A stretch of 5,623 nt of DNA from UBA2767 sp964194535. Lineage in GTDB: Bacteria; Pseudomonadota; Alphaproteobacteria; Rhizobiales; Methyloligellaceae. Shown here piece by piece: positions 1 to 5,081 of the stretch. Below the pieces are notes generated by a model. It was given only the letters and a program-made list of their open reading frames with translations. It was not told where the DNA came from and did no database searches. The first letter of the stretch is position 1; each line of letters begins with the position of its first letter. The DNA lies in assembly GCA_964194535.1 (NCBI GenBank), contig CAXMMX010000152.1:1-5623 (forward strand), read 5' to 3'. The position numbers were made by a program, and so were the translations under genes.

Positions 1-594
1 CAGCTTGAAGGCATTGCCGACCTTTGCGGTGGTTGGCATATGCGGGCCCCGGCACAGATCAAACCAGTCTCCTTGAGCGTAAATCCTTAAATCCTCACCC
101 TCGGGGATCGCATCGATGAGCTCGACCTTGTAGTCCTCGCCCATCTCCTTGAAGACCTTTTTAGCCTTGTCCCTGGTCCACACCTCCCTGGTGAAAGGTG
201 AGCCGCGCGAAATAATCTCCTGCATCTTCTCTTCGATTTTAGGCAGGTCTTCGGGGGTAAACGGCTCCTCCCGGTCGAAGTCGTAATAGAAACCGTTCTC
301 GATGACCGGCCCGATGGTGACTTGCGTTCCGGGAAAGAGCTCCTGTACGGCTTCCGCCATCACATGGGCTGCGTCGTGACGGATTAGCTCCAGCGCAGCG
401 TCATCATCCCGGGTGACAATCTGTATTTGCGCATCTTGCTCAATCGGGTCGCAAAGGTCGCTCAATTTGCCATCGACAACCATGGCCACGGCTTTTTTCG
501 CCAGTGACTTTGAAATGGACCCGGCAACATTCGCGCCGGTTACACCGGCGTCGAAATCTCGTGAATTGCCATCGGGGAAGATCAGGGAAACCAT
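1..594 (-). CDS. thrS: Threonyl-tRNA synthetase, N-terminal part (cut by window edge)
   Basis: Class II aminoacyl-tRNA synthetase that charges tRNA-Thr with threonine in the cytoplasm. Only the first 198 codons are present; the reading frame runs open to base 1, so the catalytic core and anticodon-binding domain lie outside the window. Residues 1-62 form the TGS domain (begins MVSLIFPDGN). The second domain, which edits mis-charged Ser-tRNA-Thr, follows. Its metal/catalytic set is visible: HDAAH (His73 and His77) and DLCRGPH (Cys181 and His185), the HxxxH and CxxxH pattern of bacterial ThrRS. IGPVIENGFYYDF (94-106) is another family hallmark. The ATG at 592-594 is preceded by a strong purine-rich ribosome binding site (GAGGAGAG on the minus strand, about 601-612), which fixes the start. 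It lies 95 bp downstream of yidD on the same strand and may be co-transcribed with it. Identification is firm. Confidence 0.97.
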   Translation of the reverse strand, partial: MVSLIFPDGNSRDFDAGVTGANVAGSISKSLAKKAVAMVVDGKLSDLCDPIEQDAQIQIVTRDDDAALELIRHDAAHVMAEAVQELFPGTQVTIGPVIENGFYYDFDREEPFTPEDLPKIEEKMQEIISRGSPFTREVWTRDKAKKVFKEMGEDYKVELIDAIPEGEDLRIYAQGDWFDLCRGPHMPTTAKVGNAFKL

Positions 595-689
595 TTTTCT
601 CTCTCCTCTCACTCACTGCGTACCAGGCAGGTAAGATGGATTGAACCCCGCTATGGGGACTCACTCTTGAGAACTTGGAATGCGTGAAA
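595..689 (-). promoter_or_regulatory. yidD-thrS spacer, possible thrS leader
   Basis: This 95-bp gap holds the thrS ribosome binding site (about 601-612). It also holds a short GC hairpin with four-base arms, CCCC at 646-649 and GGGG at 655-658, separated by five bases. A perfect TTGACA on the minus strand lies at 701-706, inside the end of yidD, but no convincing -10 hexamer sits 16-18 bases downstream of it. A separate thrS promoter is therefore possible but not shown. The hairpin has no T-run after it and is too short to call a terminator. Confidence 0.25.
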
Positions 690-1013
690 TTACGGGCTGT
701 TGTCAAGCTTGCGTTCGATATGCGCACCACTCCAGCGCCCATAACGCCATGGCGCCCACCAGGGATGATGCTCGCCAGAAAGATTTGGCACAGGATCGAA
801 TCCACTCGTCCCCCATGGGGAACAACGCATCAGACGGGCTAGCGCCAGCCAGAGCCCTTTCCAGGGGCCATTCGTCTCGATTGCCTGCTCGGCATATTCC
901 GAACAGGTCGGGAGATAGCGGCATTCGCGGCCCATGAATGCGGACAGCGTATAGCGATAAAGGATGATTGGGGCCTTTAGCAGAGCCTTCAGGATGGAGT
1001 TGCCGATTTTCAT
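690..1013 (-). CDS. yidD: YidD, membrane protein insertion efficiency factor
   Basis: A 107-residue member of the YidD (formerly DUF37/UPF0161) family. These are small peripheral inner-membrane proteins thought to assist YidC/Sec-dependent insertion of membrane proteins. An N-terminal hydrophobic/amphipathic helix (about residues 6-25) is followed by the family signature CRYLPTCSEYA (31-41) and then RCSPWGTSGFDPVP (63-76). The three conserved cysteines are Cys31, Cys37 and Cys64. Length is slightly above the usual 70-100 residues because of a Trp/His-rich tail. The ATG at 1011-1013 is the only upstream choice, since an in-frame TAA lies four codons before it. No good Shine-Dalgarno sequence is visible, so translation may depend on coupling or be weak. 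It lies 48 bp downstream of the HTH gene and 95 bp upstream of thrS, all on the minus strand. In many bacteria yidD sits beside rnpA and yidC; the thrS/NifU-like setting here is the alphaproteobacterial alternative, as I recall it. Confidence 0.95.
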   Translation of the reverse strand: MKIGNSILKALLKAPIILYRYTLSAFMGRECRYLPTCSEYAEQAIETNGPWKGLWLALARLMRCSPWGTSGFDPVPNLSGEHHPWWAPWRYGRWSGAHIERKLDNSP

Positions 1014-1042
1014 ATGTAATTGTTACGACAAGATTCACGAGC

Positions 1043-1059
1043 ATCAAATCTGGTTTGAT
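1043..1059. repeat. Short perfect inverted repeat between HTH gene and yidD
   Basis: ATCAAA (1043-1048) and TTTGAT (1054-1059) are exact reverse complements around a five-base spacer, just after the stop codon of the HTH gene and 30 bp before the yidD start. There is no T-run on either side, so it is a poor intrinsic terminator. It could be a protein-binding site, a weak RNA hairpin, or chance in AT-rich DNA. Confidence 0.3.
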
Positions 1060-1061
1060 TA

Positions 1062-1562
1062 TTAGGCTCGATCAGATTTACGTTGCCAAAAACTGATCAC
1101 AATTAAAAGATTGCGCGTTTCCCGCATGACCATATCGGTCTGTTTAAGCACATTTTGCCAGTGGACCTGACGCTCTGCCTTACTCAACTCCTGACGCTCC
1201 ACTTTCGCCCGTTGAAGATCAACGCAATCACTGGCCACTTTTTGTACCAGTAGATTGACAGCTGTTTGGAGAGCAAGGAGCGCGGGCAGGATTTTCTGAA
1301 CTTCTTCTGCTGCTTCTAATTGCAACTCGACCGCGTTCGTATAGGCATGAATTAGCGGTGGTGCACTATTTGTTTCGCGGACATATTCCAGATCAAGAGC
1401 CAACGCCTGTTGTAGGGATGGAAGTATGTTGTTGTCCGGGTCACTCCATTTCCTAACTAATGAAGTAGACCTATCCACAACTGTTGCACATCTCTCAACA
1501 CCTAGAATATCCATCAATTCCATCAGAGATGCTTCAAAAGTTCCTGCTTCTCTTGGTTTCAT
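1062..1562 (-). CDS. Helix-turn-helix protein, possibly phage CII-like regulator, with helical C-terminal tail
   Basis: A 166-residue protein with two visible parts. Residues about 11-62 look like a lambda-type or CII-like helix-turn-helix: LMDILGVERC, then VVDRSTSLVRKWSDP (28-42), where SLVRKWSDP resembles a recognition helix and its turn, then PSLQQALALDLEYV. Residues about 73-160 are almost entirely helix-forming, rich in Leu, Ala, Glu and Gln with heptad-like hydrophobics, suggesting a coiled-coil or oligomerisation domain. I infer a DNA-binding regulator; the CII-family link is from memory of similar alphaproteobacterial annotations and needs a profile search. I chose the ATG at 1560-1562 because a GGTGGA stretch lies about eight bases upstream. 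A GTG at 1572-1574 would add four residues. It is divergent from the receiver gene across an AT-rich gap and is followed by yidD on the same strand. Its composition is more AT-rich than the flanking housekeeping genes, which fits acquisition by transfer. Confidence 0.7.
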   Translation of the reverse strand: MKPREAGTFEASLMELMDILGVERCATVVDRSTSLVRKWSDPDNNILPSLQQALALDLEYVRETNSAPPLIHAYTNAVELQLEAAEEVQKILPALLALQTAVNLLVQKVASDCVDLQRAKVERQELSKAERQVHWQNVLKQTDMVMRETRNLLIVISFWQRKSDRA

Positions 1563-1651
1563 TCCACTTTCCACCCGCTTTTTACAATGGACGAGCCATC
1601 TAAATTTTTTGTATTTTAAATTTATAACAATAATTATCTATGGAGCAAGAG
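1563..1651. promoter_or_regulatory. AT-rich divergent intergenic region with inverted repeat, likely shared promoter/operator
   Basis: The gap between the HTH gene and the receiver gene is extremely AT-rich (only 3 G/C among bases 1601-1640) and must carry the promoters of both. It contains TAAATTT (1601-1607) and its exact reverse complement AAATTTA (1618-1624), ten bases apart and so about one and a half helical turns centre to centre. That is a plausible operator for the neighbouring HTH protein. TATAAC (1623-1628) and TATTTT (1612-1617) could serve as -10 elements on the plus strand, but no well-spaced -35 stands out. Inverted repeats arise easily in AT-only DNA, so the operator reading is inference. 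Confidence 0.4.
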
Positions 1652-2101
1652 ATGTGGAAACTTCTTGTTGTAGATTCTGATGTAAAAACAATTGATATTA
1701 TAAAATTAGAAGAATGCCTCAAAAATTATGCTATTTTTTCTGCTTTACATGGCGGTGAAGCCTTAGAAATTCTTGAAAATCATGTGATAGACTGCATCAT
1801 TATTGATATGAACCTGAGCCACGTAAGTGGCCTGGAGATAATTGATCTACTTCGAAGAAACACGCGCCGACCCTGGATCATTGCAACTTGCCTCCGTAGT
1901 AATCCTCAGATGGATTATCCATGGCTCGAACTCGCTATATCAATCGGTGCAGATGAAGTGCTGTTCAAGCCATATTGTCCGGAGCAATTACTGAACAGAA
2001 TTGCCGCAAGCATTTTCGAAGTTCAGAAAAAGGGCGCTAGACTCTTTGCGCCTGGTCAACAAACGGATCGTAATTTATTGCTACACAGTGCCGCGTTCTA
2101 G
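1652..2101 (+). CDS. Stand-alone response-regulator receiver domain protein
   Basis: A CheY-like receiver without an output domain (149 residues). The beta-1 segment LLVVDSD supplies acidic residues Asp8 and Asp10. The phospho-acceptor is Asp52 in IIIDMNL, the switch Thr is Thr79 in IIAT, and the conserved Lys is Lys106 in FKP, so it should be phosphorylatable. Ser9 replaces the second residue of the usual acidic pair (DD or ED), and Ser56 stands where Pro is common. About 25 residues after the receiver fold (from 125) have no recognisable domain. I chose the ATG at 1652 because GGAG (1642-1645) lies six bases upstream; an in-frame ATG at 1640 has no ribosome binding site and would add MEQE. 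No kinase gene is in the window. The gene is divergent from the HTH protein, suggesting that the two act together. Its first 100 or so bases are strongly AT-rich while the rest matches the host, an odd mosaic. It is convergent with the NifU-like gene. Confidence 0.85.
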   Translation: MWKLLVVDSDVKTIDIIKLEECLKNYAIFSALHGGEALEILENHVIDCIIIDMNLSHVSGLEIIDLLRRNTRRPWIIATCLRSNPQMDYPWLELAISIGADEVLFKPYCPEQLLNRIAASIFEVQKKGARLFAPGQQTDRNLLLHSAAF

Positions 2102-2143
2102 CTGTCGGCGGAATCCGGTTCGGAGTTGGCAAGCTAGGCCGAC
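2102..2143. terminator. Weak stem-loop between convergent stops
   Basis: The 41-bp gap between the convergent receiver and NifU-like genes contains GTCGGC (2104-2109) and its reverse complement GCCGAC (2138-2143). Nested inside is a smaller stem, TCCG (2114-2117) with CGGA (2121-2124). Together they could fold into a branched hairpin serving both genes. There is no T-run on either strand, so if it ends transcription it is not a classical intrinsic terminator. Confidence 0.25.
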
Positions 2144-2583
2144 TACTCTCCGGCTGCTTCAATCTCGGCAATCGCCTCCTCGACTGCATCGAAAACCAGC
2201 AGAGTCGAGGCATGGCGCGCCTTGAAATCGCGTACAGGCTCCAGGATTTCCAGATCTTTCCATTTCCCGTTGGGAGGCGGGCCGCCCTGTTTCAGCATCT
2301 TGCGCATCTTCGCCCCGACGTCTCGCAGTTCATCAGCGTTCGAGCCAATGATATTGCGCGCCATGATTGACGATGCCGCCTGCCCCAACAAGCATGCCTT
2401 GACGCTCTGGCCGTAGTCTGTAACGACGGCGCCGTCCATGTTCAGATCAACCGAAACCGTACTGCCGCACAGCTTGGAATGCGCCGTTGCGCTGGCCTGT
2501 GGGTGCTCCAAACGGACGCCACACGGAATATTCGCCGCCAGCTCCAAAATGCGCGGATTGTAGATTTCATCCAGTACGCTCAT
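2143..2583 (-). CDS. NifU/IscU-like iron-sulfur cluster scaffold family protein (two-cysteine variant)
   Basis: A 146-residue protein of the IscU/NifU N-terminal fold, which in canonical members assembles Fe-S clusters and hands them to apoproteins in the cytosol. Family landmarks are SATAHSKLCGSTVSVDL (31-47, Cys39), VKACLLGQAASSIMA (61-75, Cys64) and EPVRDFKARHASTLL (115-129). IscU uses three cysteines plus an Asp beside the first. Here Cys39 and Cys64 are kept, but the third position, in the motif usually read as HCS, is Ala125 (RHAS), and the residue two after Cys39 is Ser41 rather than Asp. This matches the alphaproteobacterial NifU-like branch rather than true IscU, so a classical scaffold role is uncertain. 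The ATG at 2581-2583 gives the expected N-terminus; the ribosome binding site is modest (GTGAGAGC). It overlaps the stop of a doubtful upstream small ORF by four bases (ATGA). I leave the symbol empty because the exact family name is unsettled. Confidence 0.9.
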   Translation of the reverse strand: MSVLDEIYNPRILELAANIPCGVRLEHPQASATAHSKLCGSTVSVDLNMDGAVVTDYGQSVKACLLGQAASSIMARNIIGSNADELRDVGAKMRKMLKQGGPPPNGKWKDLEILEPVRDFKARHASTLLVFDAVEEAIAEIEAAGE

Positions 2584-2685
2584 GCACAGCTCTCACACTT
2601 GTCATCTGGCCCAAGCCCTTGCGGTAAACGGCCATGAACTATATATCCAGCGGCGAACGTATCGGCAGTCTGTGGATGTTCCAAA
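2497..2685 (-). repeat. Degenerate direct repeat, NifU-like gene and its upstream region
   Basis: The 16 bases at 2497-2512 and at 2670-2685 agree at 14 positions and lie in the same orientation. Read on the minus strand, both encode LEHPQ, once in the NifU-like protein (residues 25-29) and once in the small ORF upstream of it. The two differences are synonymous codon changes (GAG/GAA, CAC/CAT). This may be the remnant of a partial duplication or a coincidence. Confidence 0.35.
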
Positions 2686-2720
2686 GCGCCGACACAAAGC
2701 CGATAATTTCCTTGTCTCAT
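2580..2720 (-). CDS. Possible small Cys-containing protein overlapping the NifU-like start
   Basis: An open frame of 46 codons from an ATG at 2718-2720, or 65 codons from a TTG at 2775-2777, ends at 2580 and overlaps the NifU-like start by four bases (ATGA), the arrangement seen in translationally coupled genes. The shorter product begins MRQGNYRLCVGALEHPQ and ends DDKCESCA, with three cysteines including a terminal CxxC. I do not recognise a family. Supporting it: the ATGA overlap, a minus-strand promoter candidate upstream (2763-2791), and a fragment shared with the NifU-like protein (LEHPQ). Against it: no Shine-Dalgarno sequence before the ATG, unbiased third-codon positions, and a place in a divergent gap where promoters are expected. 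If real, its pairing with an Fe-S protein would be suggestive. It may equally be non-coding leader. Confidence 0.25.
   Translation of the reverse strand: MRQGNYRLCVGALEHPQTADTFAAGYIVHGRLPQGLGPDDKCESCA
2612..2625 (-). repeat. 14-bp exact repeat, copy 1
   Basis: CAAGCCCTTGCGGT on the plus strand, found again exactly at 5557-5570. Here it lies 29-42 bases upstream of the NifU-like ATG, in the same orientation relative to the gene as the second copy has to the CBS gene. Either a shared upstream element or chance. Confidence 0.35.
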
Positions 2721-2742
2721 ATATCGGTATAGTTGCACATAA

Positions 2743-2770
2743 TTCGCAAGGGGCGATTTCCGGTTATAAT
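2743..2770 (+). promoter_or_regulatory. Candidate folE promoter
   Basis: A perfect TATAAT (2765-2770) is preceded, with a 16-base spacer, by TTCGCA (2743-2748), which matches four of six bases of the TTGACA consensus. Transcription would start near 2777, about 70 bases before the folE ATG. A strong ribosome binding site (GGAG at 2833 and AAGGA at 2837-2841) then precedes the ATG. The -10 is excellent, the -35 mediocre. Confidence 0.5.
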
Positions 2771-2791
2771 GGGCCAAGGCAGTTGAAACAA
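2763..2791 (-). promoter_or_regulatory. Candidate promoter for the NifU-like gene, overlapping the folE promoter
   Basis: On the minus strand TTGTTT (2791-2786) and TATAAC (2768-2763) are separated by exactly 17 bases. The -10 shares its bases with the plus-strand TATAAT, so the two promoters could compete or be controlled together. The transcript would have a leader of about 170 bases before the NifU-like ATG, covering the possible small ORF. Confidence 0.4.
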
Positions 2792-2846
2792 AAATTTGGC
2801 TGGTTTCGTCAAAATGCTAGGTTCTGCCTGACGGAGAAGGAATCCG

Positions 2847-3482
2847 ATGGACGCAGTTGTCAAAAAAATTAGAGCCGCTAGGCCACATCTCGGCGCCGGT
2901 CTGGATGTTAACAGACCAGAGCGGAGCGAAGCCGAAAAAGCAGTACGCACCCTGATTGCCTGGGCTGGCGACGATCCGAACCGTGAAGGCCTGATTGATA
3001 CACCCAAGAGGGTGGTCAACGCTTATGAGGAATTTTTCAAGGGATATGAAGAATGCCCGCTGGATGTGCTCTCACGCACTTTTGATGATGTTGGCGGATA
3101 TGACGATATTGTCATGCTCAGGGACATAGATCTCTATTCCCATTGCGAACATCACATGGTGCCCTTCATCGGCAAGGCCCATGTTGCTTACTTCCCGGAT
3201 AGCAAGGTTGTCGGCATTTCAAAATTGGCCCGTGTGGTGGATATTTATGCGCGTCGCCTGCAAACGCAGGAAACCATGACGGCACAGATCGCCTATACCA
3301 TCGACAATGTATTGAAGCCCCTGGGCGTGGCGGTGATGATCGAGGCCGTTCATCAGTGCATGTCTATCCGCGGTGTCCAGAAACCGAATGTGGCGACAAT
3401 CACCACCCAGTTCACCGGTTTGTTCAAAGACGACCAGACGCAGCAGGATCGCTTCCTGATGTTAACGCGCGGCACTATCTAG
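2847..3482 (+). CDS. folE: GTP cyclohydrolase I (type IA)
   Basis: Converts GTP to 7,8-dihydroneopterin triphosphate plus formate, the first step to tetrahydrofolate and to other pterin-derived compounds such as queuosine precursors; cytoplasmic and decameric in known members. The 211-residue length is normal. Zinc ligands are Cys100 and His103 in SHCEHHMVPF and Cys171 in VHQCMSIRG, with catalytic His102 next to the first pair. Substrate-binding residues of the family are also present: GISKLARV (Ser125, Lys126), QTQET (Glu142) and Arg175. N-terminal helices (REGLIDTPKRV, 46-56) are typical. The start is fixed by GGAG and AAGGA just upstream. hisI follows after 37 bp, so the two are probably co-transcribed from the promoter near 2743-2770. 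Nothing is missing or odd. Confidence 0.98.
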   Translation: MDAVVKKIRAARPHLGAGLDVNRPERSEAEKAVRTLIAWAGDDPNREGLIDTPKRVVNAYEEFFKGYEECPLDVLSRTFDDVGGYDDIVMLRDIDLYSHCEHHMVPFIGKAHVAYFPDSKVVGISKLARVVDIYARRLQTQETMTAQIAYTIDNVLKPLGVAVMIEAVHQCMSIRGVQKPNVATITTQFTGLFKDDQTQQDRFLMLTRGTI

Positions 3483-3519
3483 GCGCGCAACGTCTTGGAC
3501 AACGAGATAGGTCGGCATC

Positions 3520-3999
3520 ATGTCTGACACCCAATTTGCCAAACGTAAAAGCGTCGAACAGGTCGAGGAAGGTTGCGAGCTTGCTCCCAAATTCGGTGAG
3601 GACGGTCTCATTGCGGCGGTCACCACAGACGCCAAGACCGGCGATGTGCTGATGCTCGGCTATATGAACGCCGAAGCTCTCGCCAAGACCATAGAGACCG
3701 GCGAGGCACATTATTGGAGCCGGTCCCGCAAAGTCCTCTGGCACAAGGGCTCGACCAGCGGTTTGGTGCAAAAGGTTATCGACTTGCGCATTGACGATGA
3801 CCAGGACGCGGTTTGGCTCAAAGTCGACGTCGCCGGCTCAGGCGCTTCGTGCCACGTGGGCTACATGTCCTGCTTCTATCGTTCGATTCCAACAGGTGAA
3901 AAGCCCTCTCCTGAACTGGAACTCGAATTCAAGGAGCAGTCAAAAACATTTGACCCCGACGATGTATATGGTGACGCACCAAACCCGACCCAACTCTGA
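3520..3999 (+). CDS. hisI: Phosphoribosyl-AMP cyclohydrolase
   Basis: Third step of histidine biosynthesis: opens the adenine ring of phosphoribosyl-AMP to give ProFAR; cytoplasmic, zinc- and magnesium-dependent. The 159-residue protein is the stand-alone HisI form, not fused to HisE. Family motifs are in order: VLMLGYMNAEAL (43-54), AHYWSRSRKVLWHKG (63-77), the acidic metal loop IDDDQDAVW (91-99) and GASCHVGYMSCFYR (108-121) with zinc ligands Cys111 and Cys118. In many family members the acidic loop reads DCDxD; here Asp93 replaces that Cys. The N-terminal 20 residues and an acidic tail of about 30 (from 128) extend beyond the core. The ATG at 3520 has a weak AGG ribosome binding site and follows folE by 37 bp. 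Folate and histidine synthesis have no direct link, so the pairing probably reflects an inherited operon. Confidence 0.97.
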   Translation: MSDTQFAKRKSVEQVEEGCELAPKFGEDGLIAAVTTDAKTGDVLMLGYMNAEALAKTIETGEAHYWSRSRKVLWHKGSTSGLVQKVIDLRIDDDQDAVWLKVDVAGSGASCHVGYMSCFYRSIPTGEKPSPELELEFKEQSKTFDPDDVYGDAPNPTQL

Positions 4000-4019
4000 A
4001 TCACAATTCTGTCGGCCTG

Positions 4020-4034
4020 GCCCGGACGGGCTTT
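4020..4034 (+). terminator. Weak hairpin after hisI
   Basis: GCCC (4020-4023) pairs with GGGC (4028-4031) across a four-base loop and is followed by TTT. The stem is only four bases (five with a G-T pair) and the T-run is short, so it would stop transcription poorly. The 138-bp hisI-patatin gap shows no other clear signal and no convincing promoter. Confidence 0.25.
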
Positions 4035-4137
4035 AACCCTGATTTAAGCTCCCCAAATTACTATCGACTGACGGCAGGCAGGGCCACCATGCCGATGGAC
4101 TTCCGATATTCGGGGATCCTGAGCAGGTGCGACGAAG

Positions 4138-5055
4138 ATGAAACCAAAGATAGGCATAGCCTTGGGTGGCGGTGCAGCCCGCGGATGGTCGCATATTGGC
4201 GTCCTGCACGCTCTTGCCCAAGCGGGCCTTTCACCTGACATTGTTGTTGGAACTTCAATCGGTTCTGTCGTCGGCGGCTGTTATGTATCGGGCAAGCTGG
4301 ATGAGCTTGAGGTATTCGCGCGTAACTTAACCCGTCGACGTGTGTTTGGTTTGCTGGATTTCAATTTTGCAGGATCGGGGCTTATCTCGGGACAGCGTCT
4401 GTCCGAAGAACTCAGCGATCACCTGAAGCACGTCCAGATTGAAAATCTGAACAATAAGTTCGTAGCCGTAGCGACCGAGCTCAAGACCGGTCACGAAATC
4501 TGGCTGAGCAAGGGGCCACTCGTTCCCGCCATGCACGCCTCTTATGCACTGCCCGGCATCTTCCGGCCGGTCAGGATCAACAATCGCTGGCTGATAGACG
4601 GCGCATTGGTGAACCCTATCCCGGTTTCGGTTTGCCGCGCTCTTGGTGCGCGTATCGTCATCGCGGTCAATCTGAACTGGGACTTTTTTGGCAAAGGAAC
4701 GGTTGTGCCCGATCAGGACGCTTTTGAAGAAGACGTGGTTCCGGAAGCTGAAAACCTGCCTCCTGCGGGCAATGGCCGCGCAGCTCAGAATCTCCTGCGC
4801 CGCCAGTTTTTCGGTCAGGGCGGTGATACGCCGGGCATCTCAAGTGTCATGATGGATGCTTTCAACATCATCCAGGACCGTATCGCACGCTCCAGGCTGG
4901 CCGGCGATCCGCCCGATATAATGATCATGCCGATTTTGGAAGAGATGGGTCTTTTCGACTTCCATATGGCGGAGAAAGCCATCGCCAGCGGTAAACAGGC
5001 GACAGAAAAAGTACTGGAAGACATCGAACGCGCTGTCAGCGTGCTCGCCGCCTGA
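4138..5055 (+). CDS. Patatin-like phospholipase family protein (RssA/NTE type)
   Basis: A 305-residue serine hydrolase of the patatin fold, which cleaves acyl esters of phospholipids or related lipids with a Ser-Asp dyad. The oxyanion-hole loop is GGGAARG (10-16), the nucleophile is Ser40 in GTSIG (38-42), and the catalytic Asp is Asp154 in DGA (154-156). YALPGIFRPV (136-145) is another family hallmark. There is no signal peptide, so it is probably cytoplasmic or loosely membrane-bound. Between about residues 183 and 232 is an acidic, low-complexity stretch interrupting the core, followed by a helical C-terminus. The start is fixed: an in-frame TGA lies six codons upstream of the ATG; the ribosome binding site is weak (AGGTG at a spacing of about nine bases). 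It lies 138 bp after hisI, so it may be in the same transcript or separate. The substrate cannot be told from sequence. Confidence 0.93.
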   Translation: MKPKIGIALGGGAARGWSHIGVLHALAQAGLSPDIVVGTSIGSVVGGCYVSGKLDELEVFARNLTRRRVFGLLDFNFAGSGLISGQRLSEELSDHLKHVQIENLNNKFVAVATELKTGHEIWLSKGPLVPAMHASYALPGIFRPVRINNRWLIDGALVNPIPVSVCRALGARIVIAVNLNWDFFGKGTVVPDQDAFEEDVVPEAENLPPAGNGRAAQNLLRRQFFGQGGDTPGISSVMMDAFNIIQDRIARSRLAGDPPDIMIMPILEEMGLFDFHMAEKAIASGKQATEKVLEDIERAVSVLAA

Positions 5056-5081
5056 GCTGCCAAATCACTTCGAATTAGGTG

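Noticed and set aside
701..706. A perfect TTGACA on the minus strand upstream of thrS
   Set aside because: No acceptable -10 lies 16-18 bases downstream (GCATTC or CATTCC), so it is noted in the spacer entry but not called a promoter.
440..805. A 121-codon minus-strand frame spanning the thrS start and the end of yidD
   Set aside because: It overlaps two clearly identified genes on the same strand in another frame, and its product has no recognisable motif.
703..1047. A 114-codon minus-strand frame over yidD
   Set aside because: It is a shifted frame of yidD; the yidD frame carries the full family signature.
1426..1680. An 84-codon plus-strand frame antisense to the HTH gene and running into the receiver gene
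   Set aside because: It is antisense to a better-supported gene, contains only simple AT-rich codons at its 3' end, and has no motif.
1014..2142. Target-site duplications or att-like repeats flanking the suspected insertion
   Set aside because: Comparing the sequences near 1014-1061 and 2102-2142 by eye gave no convincing direct repeat, and no integrase or transposase is present.
2582..2872. A 96-codon plus-strand frame across the folE/NifU-like gap
   Set aside because: It covers the promoter region and enters folE in the wrong frame; there is no ribosome binding site and no recognisable domain.
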